A stretch of 64,000 bases of DNA, from positions 168,205 through 232,204 of the forward strand of contig DDKK01000001.1 of the NCBI GenBank assembly GCA_002339325.1, in the 5' to 3' direction. This DNA is from Nitrospiraceae bacterium UBA2600 (GTDB lineage Bacteria; Nitrospirota; Thermodesulfovibrionia; Thermodesulfovibrionales; Thermodesulfovibrionaceae). A program made the translations under genes and the position numbers. Each line of letters starts with the position of its first letter. Within the stretch, counting starts at the first letter, position 1. The notes under the pieces were generated by a model. The model was given only the letters and a program-made list of their open reading frames with translations, made no database searches and was not told the origin of the DNA. Positions 57,969 to 64,000 of the stretch are shown here, in pieces.

Positions 57969-59288
57969 TTATTTTTTGTCCTGAATTCTTTTTATTATAC
58001 TATCTATTAACCTGCTAAGATTATCATCTTTTTCTCTCTCTTTTTCTATTTGCCTACAAGCATAAATGACTGTAGCATGGTCTTTGCCACCAAAGGCATT
58101 TCCAATTTCAGCAAGAGACAAACCAGTAAGTTTTTTTGTAATATACATTGCCAATTTTCGTGCATTTGATATTTCCTTCGTTCTCTTTTTAGATTTGATA
58201 TCCTGAAGCTTAATACCAAGAGCTTCACAGACAGCTTTTTGAATTAAATCGATTGTAATTGGCTTGTTTTCATCGGGAAGAAGGTCTTTTAAAACATGTT
58301 TTGCCACATCGATTGTAATTGGCAGTTTCGTTAGCATAGTGTAGGCACATAGCTTTATCAAAGAACCTTCAAGTTCCCTTACATTTGACTTAACCCTCGA
58401 GGCTATAAAATAAGCTACATCCTCGGGCAGATTAACTCCTTCCATTTCTGCTTTTTTATATAAAATAGCAACCCTTGTCTCAATCTCTGGTGGTTGAATA
58501 TCAGCAATAAGTCCCATGCCAAAGCGAGAACGCAGTCTGTCTGTAATATCAGAAATTTCCATCGGCGGTCTGTCACTTGATATTACTATCTGCTTTTGCT
58601 TACTGTATAATTCGTTAAAAGTATGAAAAAACTCCTCTTGAGTTGAATCTTTACCAGCAATAAACTGTATGTCATCAACAATAAAAACATCCACTGTTCT
58701 GTATTTTTGTCTGAAATCGGGCATTTTTTCATGCCTTATGGCAGCAACAAACTCTCCCGTAAACTGTTCAGATGAAATATAACAGACATTTAATTCCGCA
58801 TTTTTATCAAGAATAAAGTTGCCTATGGCAGTAATTAAATGGGTCTTACCAAGTCCAACTCCACCATATATAAAGAGAGGATTATAGGCAAAGCCTGGAT
58901 TTTCTGCAACCCTAAGAGCTGCTGCATGGGCAAACTGATTAGAAGGTCCGACAACAAAAGTGTTAAAAGTGTATTTAGGATTTAAATTACCCCTCTTGAC
59001 AGGTATCTTTTTTTCCTGCGCATCTGAAGAGAGAAGTTCCTTACCGGTGATAACATATTTTATCTCGTAGCTATTACCCGTTACTTCACTTACAACTTCC
59101 TTTAAAAGAGAGGGAAAGTTGTCTTCAATCCAGTCCTTAAAAAATCTATTCGGTACTTCGATATAGGCCTCTGTCCCTTTAATGTTTATTAACTTAATTG
59201 GAGAAAACCATAGCTCAAAGGTTGAATCTCCAACCTTTTGATTGATTATTTCTAAAATTTTTTGCCAAACTTTATTTAAATCTTCCAT
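57969..59288 (-). CDS. dnaA: Chromosomal replication initiator DnaA
   Basis: Initiator ATPase of 439 residues. Domain I (1-80), a short linker, AAA+ domain III with Walker A GGVGLGKT (142-149) and VDVFIVDDIQF, and domain IV with the DNA-binding signature GGKDHATVIYACRQI. No Shine-Dalgarno sequence precedes the ATG; instead the 9-mer TTTTCAACA begins directly at the start codon on the opposite strand, which suggests autoregulation by DnaA binding. Confidence 0.96.
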   Translation of the reverse strand: MEDLNKVWQKILEIINQKVGDSTFELWFSPIKLINIKGTEAYIEVPNRFFKDWIEDNFPSLLKEVVSEVTGNSYEIKYVITGKELLSSDAQEKKIPVKRGNLNPKYTFNTFVVGPSNQFAHAAALRVAENPGFAYNPLFIYGGVGLGKTHLITAIGNFILDKNAELNVCYISSEQFTGEFVAAIRHEKMPDFRQKYRTVDVFIVDDIQFIAGKDSTQEEFFHTFNELYSKQKQIVISSDRPPMEISDITDRLRSRFGMGLIADIQPPEIETRVAILYKKAEMEGVNLPEDVAYFIASRVKSNVRELEGSLIKLCAYTMLTKLPITIDVAKHVLKDLLPDENKPITIDLIQKAVCEALGIKLQDIKSKKRTKEISNARKLAMYITKKLTGLSLAEIGNAFGGKDHATVIYACRQIEKEREKDDNLSRLIDSIIKRIQDKK

Positions 59289-59616
59289 TTTTCAACAACT
59301 TTTCAACATTTGTTAAAAACTTTACTGTTAAAAGCCTGTTAAATACAAAAAGCCTTTATTTTCAATAAGATACGTATAACGACCCCTTTTTCAACCATCT
59401 CATTATATCCCATAATTAACAAACTGAGCAAACTAATGTTAAAAAATTGTAAATCTTTTAAACTTTTTAACAAAAACTTTATAAAAACTGTCGACACCGT
59501 AAAATATGTAAAATTAATCAAAAAAATATTAACAACTATAACTAATTGATTTTACTGCAAAAAATCTTTAAATTAACAAAAAGCGCATCCCTAACTACTC
59601 CACTAAAATAAAAAGA
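59289..59616. other. Candidate replication origin region (dnaA-prfB gap)
   Basis: A 328-base AT-rich gap without a gene. Canonical DnaA boxes (TTATCCACA) are absent. The related 9-mer TGTTRAAAR (seven of nine matches for TGTTGAAAA) occurs six times: minus strand at 59289, 59300 and 59464, plus strand at 59311, 59326 and 59437; a partial copy lies at 59337. The 59289-59300-59311 and 59326-59337 spacings are 11 bases, one helical turn. TGTTAA or its complement occurs eight times. An oriC or dnaA autoregulatory region is proposed. Confidence 0.5.
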
Positions 59617-60730
59617 CTAAAAAAAAGAACAATATTTCTTTAGGTATGACTCAATAAAAACATCTAAATCACCATCTAAAACTTGTTCCACATTATAAAC
59701 TTCAATATTAGTTCGGTGGTCTTTTATCATCCTGTAAGGATGTAAAACATAAGACCTTATCTGACTTCCCCAAGCAATATTTTTTTTATCACCAGTTAAA
59801 TTTTTTATCTTTTCTTCTTTTTCCTTTTCAAGTAAATCATACAACTTAGACTTTAATATCCTCATGGCCAGTTCCTTATTTCTATGCTGTGACCGTTCAG
59901 TTTGACAGGAAACAACTATTCCCGTCGGTATATGAACAATTCTTACGGCAGAGGAAACTTTATTTACATGTTGCCCACCTGCTCCAGATGCTCTGAATGT
60001 ATCTATTCTTAAATCATCTTCTTTGATCTCAATCTGAATATTATCCTCTATTTCCGGACACACATGAACTGCAACAAAAGAAGTATGTCTTCTCTTATTA
60101 GCATCAAAAGGAGAAATTCTAACAAGCCTGTGTACTCCTGCTTCTGCTTTTAGGTATCCATAGGCATATGGACCTTCAACTGTAAAGGTGACATCTTTAA
60201 TACCAGCTTCTTCGCCAGATTGCATGTCAATAATCTGAACCTTGTAACCTTTCCTTTCAGCCCACCTAAAATACATTCTCATAAGAATTTCAGCCCAATC
60301 CTGACTTTCCGTTCCACCTGCTCCTGGATGAATTGAAACTATGGCATTGTTTTTATCGTGCTCACCATTAAGTAGAAGTTTTAGTTCTAAATTTTGAATT
60401 TGTTGTCTTATGTTTTCTATTTCTGATTCTAAATCTTTAAGTAGAAGATATCCCTCTTCCTCTGTTTCAGTGATTCTAACGGCCTCTTCAAGATAGTTAT
60501 ATTTATCCGTAATATCCTCTATGGGAGATATAACGTCTAAAATTCTGTTTTTTTCCTTCTGAATGCTCTTTATTTTTTCATTATCCTGCCAGACTTCTTC
60601 TTTTTGAAGGTTAATTTCTAAATTTTGCAGTCTACTTTTAAGTTGGTCTATTTCAAAGACAACCTCTTAAAGCATCTATTTTCTCTTTAATCTCTCTTAA
60701 ATTTAATTTTAAATCTTCACATGTAACCAT
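59617..60730 (-). CDS. prfB: Peptide chain release factor 2 (programmed +1 frameshift)
   Basis: RF2 terminates at UGA and UAA. The gene must be read as two frames: 25 codons from ATG 60730 to CTT, then an in-frame TGA at 60655-60653; slipping by one base continues at GAA (60654) for 345 further residues, 370 in all. The site CTT-TGA is preceded by an internal AGAGG Shine-Dalgarno-like sequence, as in other bacteria. The SPF selectivity motif (RISPFDANKRR) and the GGQ catalytic motif (GAGGQHVNKV) are intact. GGAGGT precedes the start. The first 22 bases overlap the lnt end. Confidence 0.95.
60653..60670 (-). other. Programmed +1 frameshift site of prfB
   Basis: On the minus strand AGAGGTTGTCTTTGAA places an AGAGG stimulator three bases before the slippery CTT and the TGA codon. 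Release factor 2 shortage favours slippage into the downstream frame, an autoregulatory loop. Confidence 0.93.
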
Positions 60731-62298
60731 TTTTTACCTCCAATTCTTATATTACCAAATATAAAAATTATTGAAACAATAATGCATATATAAGCAAAAA
60801 TATCACCATATTTAGTATAGAAAGTAATTTTTTCATTTGGATAAATATCACTAACTAAATAGGTTCTATCAAATAAGTTTGTTTTTTCTATAATCCTTCC
60901 CTTACTATCAATAAATCCTGAAATACCTGAATTTGCAGCTCTTACAAGTGGTTTCCTGTTTTCTATAGCACGAAATACAGCCATTGAAAAATGCTGATAG
61001 GGTCCTGAAGTTTTTCCAAACCACCCATCATTAGTTATATTTACAATAAAATTTCCACCTTTTTGATAAAACTTTCTTACTTGTCCTGGAAATATAATTT
61101 CATAACAAATTAATGTAGAAAATTTTCCAAAGGGAGTTATGGCTAAACTATAACTTTCACCCTTTTGATAATCTACGCTGCCTACTGTAAGCTTTTCTAT
61201 GAAAAATAAAAACTTTCTTAATGGGACATACTCTCCAAAGGGTACTAAATGTATTTTATCATAAAGATAAGCGGTAACTCCATTAGAATCAAGCAAAACT
61301 GCACTATTTGTATAGCTATTTTTCTGTCTTTCCATAACACTTCCAAAAAGCAGATATATACCTTCTTGTTTAACAAAATTGATTAATTCAGAGGTAAAAT
61401 GTTTATCTCTATCAAATACGAATGGAATGGCTGTCTCAGGCCATACAATTAAATCTGGTTTTAAATCATTAGCTTTCTTTGTCAGGTTTTTATAGATATC
61501 AATTATCTGTTCAACTCTTTTTTGATCCCACTTTTCATCTTGAGGTATACTTCCCTGGATTACAGCAATTTTAATCTTTTTTGAGTTGTAATTGTCATTT
61601 AACATTATCGCTCCATAAGAAATATAAACTACTAAAACAATAATTACTAAACAACTGCTAATGATTATAGTATAATAAGGCATTAGAGGTTGATATATTT
61701 TTCGTTCCCTGAAAAGCCATAGGTCAAAGATAAAGCAGTTAAACAGAACTACTATAAATGAAATTCCATAAATACCAGTAATATCAGAAATTTGAGATAT
61801 TAATAAGAACTTATACTGACTGTATCCAATTATCGCCCACGGAAAACCAGTCATGAAGTAGGTTCTAAGAACTTCAAGAGACACCCAAATAAATGGAGCG
61901 TATAAGGAAGTGGGAAGATTATTTTTTAGTAAATTTTTATAAAGCAGTGAAAAGACAACTGGATAAAGAGCAAGATAGGAAGATAAAAGTATTACAACAG
62001 TATAACTAAATAACAATGGAACTGAACCATAATGATATAATGAGTGATATATCCAGTAGACATTTCCAAAAAAGAAGAGCAATCCGAAAATTAATGAGCC
62101 TTTAAAAATGCTTTTATAGTCTTGTGTGCGGTAAATAAATAGAAAAAGCGGTATAAATCCTATCCAAGTAAGAAAAAAAATATCAAAGGGAGCAAAGCTT
62201 AGAAGTAAAAGTAAAGCTGATAAAAAACAGAGAAAATATTTTTTTATGATGTTGAAGATATACTTAGGAGACTCTACTATAAATTCTGGTAAAAGCAT
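60709..62298 (-). CDS. lnt: Apolipoprotein N-acyltransferase
   Basis: Adds the third acyl chain to lipoproteins at the outer face of the inner membrane. The 529 residues begin with six to seven hydrophobic helices (about 12-220), then a nitrilase-like domain with catalytic Glu in VWPETAIPF, Lys in YDKIHLVPFGEY and Cys in STLICYEIIFPG, and a last helix before a basic C terminus. Presence of this gene supports a Gram-negative envelope. Overlap with prfB implies co-transcription. Confidence 0.93.
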   Translation of the reverse strand: MLLPEFIVESPKYIFNIIKKYFLCFLSALLLLLSFAPFDIFFLTWIGFIPLFLFIYRTQDYKSIFKGSLIFGLLFFFGNVYWIYHSLYHYGSVPLLFSYTVVILLSSYLALYPVVFSLLYKNLLKNNLPTSLYAPFIWVSLEVLRTYFMTGFPWAIIGYSQYKFLLISQISDITGIYGISFIVVLFNCFIFDLWLFRERKIYQPLMPYYTIIISSCLVIIVLVVYISYGAIMLNDNYNSKKIKIAVIQGSIPQDEKWDQKRVEQIIDIYKNLTKKANDLKPDLIVWPETAIPFVFDRDKHFTSELINFVKQEGIYLLFGSVMERQKNSYTNSAVLLDSNGVTAYLYDKIHLVPFGEYVPLRKFLFFIEKLTVGSVDYQKGESYSLAITPFGKFSTLICYEIIFPGQVRKFYQKGGNFIVNITNDGWFGKTSGPYQHFSMAVFRAIENRKPLVRAANSGISGFIDSKGRIIEKTNLFDRTYLVSDIYPNEKITFYTKYGDIFAYICIIVSIIFIFGNIRIGGKKWLHVKI

Positions 62299-62330
62299 TA
62301 GATATTTATGTTATCATAATTGGTAATGTT

Positions 62331-63098
62331 ATGGTTACCCTTTGTCTGATTCCTGCAAGATATGCTTCAACAAGATTTCCGGGAAAACCCCTTGCACTCC
62401 TTAAAAGCAAACCAATTATCCAGCATGTTTATGAAAAAGCAAAACTGTCACATTTAATAGATGATGTCTTCGTCGCCACTGATGACTTCAGAATAGTAAA
62501 TGCTGTAGAGTCCTTCGGTGGCAAGTCAATCATGACATCAAAATACCATCCTTCAGGAACAGACAGAATTGCTGAAGCAGTTGATAAACTATTAAAAGAA
62601 GGATATGATATAGAAGAAAATTCAATCATCATAAATTTACAGGGAGACGAGCCCTTTGTAAAAGTTGAAATGATTGAGCAACTAATAGAACTTATGAAAG
62701 AAGGAGAAGGATACATAGGAACTCTTGCCAAGCATATTGAAAATGAAAGAGATTTTAATAATCCAAACATTGTTAAAGTGGTCTTTAACAAGAAAGGGGA
62801 GGCTCTTTATTTTTCGAGAAGTCCCATTCCTTTTAATAGGGAGAAATTCTTAAAAGGTTTCTCTGATAAAAACTTTATGTATAAACATATCGGCATATAC
62901 GGGTATACCTTTAAAGTTCTCAAGAAATTTGTTAATCTTCCCCCTTCAGATTTAGAGATTATAGAATCCTTAGAGCAGTTAAGAGCTTTAGATTATGGTA
63001 TTAATATCAGAGTAAAAATTACACAATACGATTCCTTTGGAATAGATACACCTGAAGATTTGGAGGTAGCAGAGAAATGCCTAAATATATCTTTATAA
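62331..63098 (+). CDS. kdsB: 3-deoxy-manno-octulosonate cytidylyltransferase
   Basis: Activates KDO to CMP-KDO for lipopolysaccharide. The 255 residues start [16 protein letters not shown], with [29 protein letters not shown] and YKHIGIYGY, all family motifs. It is divergent from lnt by 32 bases and ends inside the start of pyrG (22-base overlap). CATAAT at 62315-62320 may be its -10, with almost no leader. Confidence 0.94.
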   Translation: MVTLCLIPARYASTRFPGKPLALLKSKPIIQHVYEKAKLSHLIDDVFVATDDFRIVNAVESFGGKSIMTSKYHPSGTDRIAEAVDKLLKEGYDIEENSIIINLQGDEPFVKVEMIEQLIELMKEGEGYIGTLAKHIENERDFNNPNIVKVVFNKKGEALYFSRSPIPFNREKFLKGFSDKNFMYKHIGIYGYTFKVLKKFVNLPPSDLEIIESLEQLRALDYGINIRVKITQYDSFGIDTPEDLEVAEKCLNISL

Positions 63099-64000
63099 CA
63101 GGTGGAGTTGTATCAGCTCTCGGAAAGGGTATTGCAGCTGCAGCCATAGGAGCACTCCTTGAAGCAAAAGGTTTTAAAGTAACCATACAAAAACTTGACC
63201 CTTATATAAATGTAGACCCTGGAACGCTAAGCCCTTTCGAGCATGGTGAGGTATATGTTACCGATGATGGCTGTGAAACAGACTTAGATTTAGGACATTA
63301 TGAAAGATTTACTCACTTGACTACTTCTCACGTTAACAATTATACCTCTGGAAAAATATACTTTAACGTAATATCAAAAGAAAGGCGTGGTGACTATCTT
63401 GGTCATACTGTTCAGGTTGTTCCTCATGTAACCGACGAGATAAAAGAGGCAATTAAGTCTGCTGCTGGAGATAACGAATACGAGATTGTAATAGTTGAAG
63501 TCGGCGGCACTGTAGGAGATATTGAAGGGCTTCCGTTTCTTGAGGGAATAAGACAATTAAGATATGATGTTGGTAGAGAGAATGTTTGTTACATACATCT
63601 TACTCTTGTACCATATATAAAGAGTGCAGGCGAGCTTAAAACAAAGCCTACTCAGCACAGTGTAAATAGTCTTCGTGCCATCGGAATACAGCCTGATATA
63701 CTCCTATGCCGAGCTGACAGACCTATTCCACATAGTCTTAAGAAAAAAATAGCACTACACTGTAATCTTGACTTTGATGCTGTAATTTCTGCTCACGATG
63801 TAGATACTGTCTACGAAGTGCCACTCAATTTTAAAAATGAAGGGCTTGATTTGCTCATAGAAAAGAGACTTTCTTTACCGCATAGAATTGAAGATTTATC
63901 ACCTTGGGAAAATGTGGTAGATAAGATTAAAAATCCTAAGACAGAGGTAAATATAGCTGTAGTAGGTAAATACGTTGGTTTAAAAGACTCATACAAAAGC
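63077..64000 (+). CDS. pyrG: CTP synthase (3' end outside window)
   Basis: Makes CTP from UTP, ATP and glutamine. The 308 visible codons contain the amidoligase domain: [56 protein letters not shown] and [11 protein letters not shown]. The window ends at the start of the glutaminase domain ([14 protein letters not shown]). It starts within kdsB, a pairing seen in other Gram-negative genomes because CTP is needed for CMP-KDO. A Cys replaces the more usual Ala in VTDDGCETD. Confidence 0.95.
   Translation, partial: MPKYIFITGGVVSALGKGIAAAAIGALLEAKGFKVTIQKLDPYINVDPGTLSPFEHGEVYVTDDGCETDLDLGHYERFTHLTTSHVNNYTSGKIYFNVISKERRGDYLGHTVQVVPHVTDEIKEAIKSAAGDNEYEIVIVEVGGTVGDIEGLPFLEGIRQLRYDVGRENVCYIHLTLVPYIKSAGELKTKPTQHSVNSLRAIGIQPDILLCRADRPIPHSLKKKIALHCNLDFDAVISAHDVDTVYEVPLNFKNEGLDLLIEKRLSLPHRIEDLSPWENVVDKIKNPKTEVNIAVVGKYVGLKDSYKS

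Noticed and set aside
59289..59616. Canonical DnaA boxes TTATNCACA
   Set aside because: None found on either strand in the gap; only variant 9-mers were seen.

Overview
This window comes from an AT-rich, anaerobic, Gram-negative bacterium. Lipid A/lipoprotein genes (kdsB, lnt), an outer-membrane beta-barrel protein, a tungsten-type aldehyde:ferredoxin oxidoreductase, indolepyruvate:ferredoxin oxidoreductase, a corrinoid-activator-like protein and type IV pilus and flagellar genes together point to a thermophilic sulfate reducer such as Thermodesulfovibrio (Nitrospirota). That placement is inferred from gene content and composition; no database search was possible.

Layout. 1-1.4 kb: end of a pilT-type operon with a degenerate receiver protein. 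1.4-5.4 kb (minus): rlmB-like methyltransferase, cysS, and a 2Fe-2S/ASKHA corrinoid-activator-like protein. 5.4-8.2 kb: GT9 glycosyltransferase, GAF-HD-GYP protein and a class II PDE-like metallo-hydrolase, with SapC-family protein opposite. 9.0-20.5 kb: a long plus-strand aromatic/ferredoxin cluster: pheA, hisC, aroF, tyrA, iorA, a solitary hicB, a repeat element, iorB, paaK-like ligase, radical-SAM tungsten-cofactor maturase, aldehyde oxidoreductase and a MoaD-like protein. 20.5-24.3 kb: chrA, DUF2703, ornithine/arginine-type decarboxylase, speE. 24.3-30.5 kb: a palindromic repeat, then a sigma-54 promoter driving a porin, amt and PII; a MntA/HepT toxin-antitoxin pair; a sigma-54 activator and an amidotransferase. 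30.5-37 kb: copper-type P1B ATPase, L,D-transpeptidase, a small exported protein, and a PLD-nuclease/P-loop ATPase fusion. 37-51 kb: ubiD, a 1388-residue CoA-activase protein, a 31-residue AURKAIP1/COX24 (bS22-like) protein, then metE-like, tmk, holB, ricT, metG, radC, a membrane protein, fmdB-type zinc ribbon and glpX. 51-64 kb: minus-strand trpC, flhB-like, fliK-like, serS, gyrB, dnaN, dnaA, a candidate origin region, prfB with programmed frameshift, and lnt; then plus-strand kdsB and the 5' part of pyrG.

How it fits together. The 9-20 kb cluster joins synthesis of phenylalanine and tyrosine to ferredoxin-linked arylpyruvate, arylacetate and aldehyde chemistry, so it may run either as degradation or as reductive rescue of aromatic acids. 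The porin-amt-PII unit is a nitrogen-uptake module with a well-formed sigma-54 promoter, and a sigma-54 activator lies 3.6 kb away. A recurring pattern is promoter -10 boxes placed 5-10 bases before an ATG without a Shine-Dalgarno sequence, suggesting leaderless transcripts for several genes. No tRNA, rRNA, CRISPR array, intact insertion sequence or prophage was seen.
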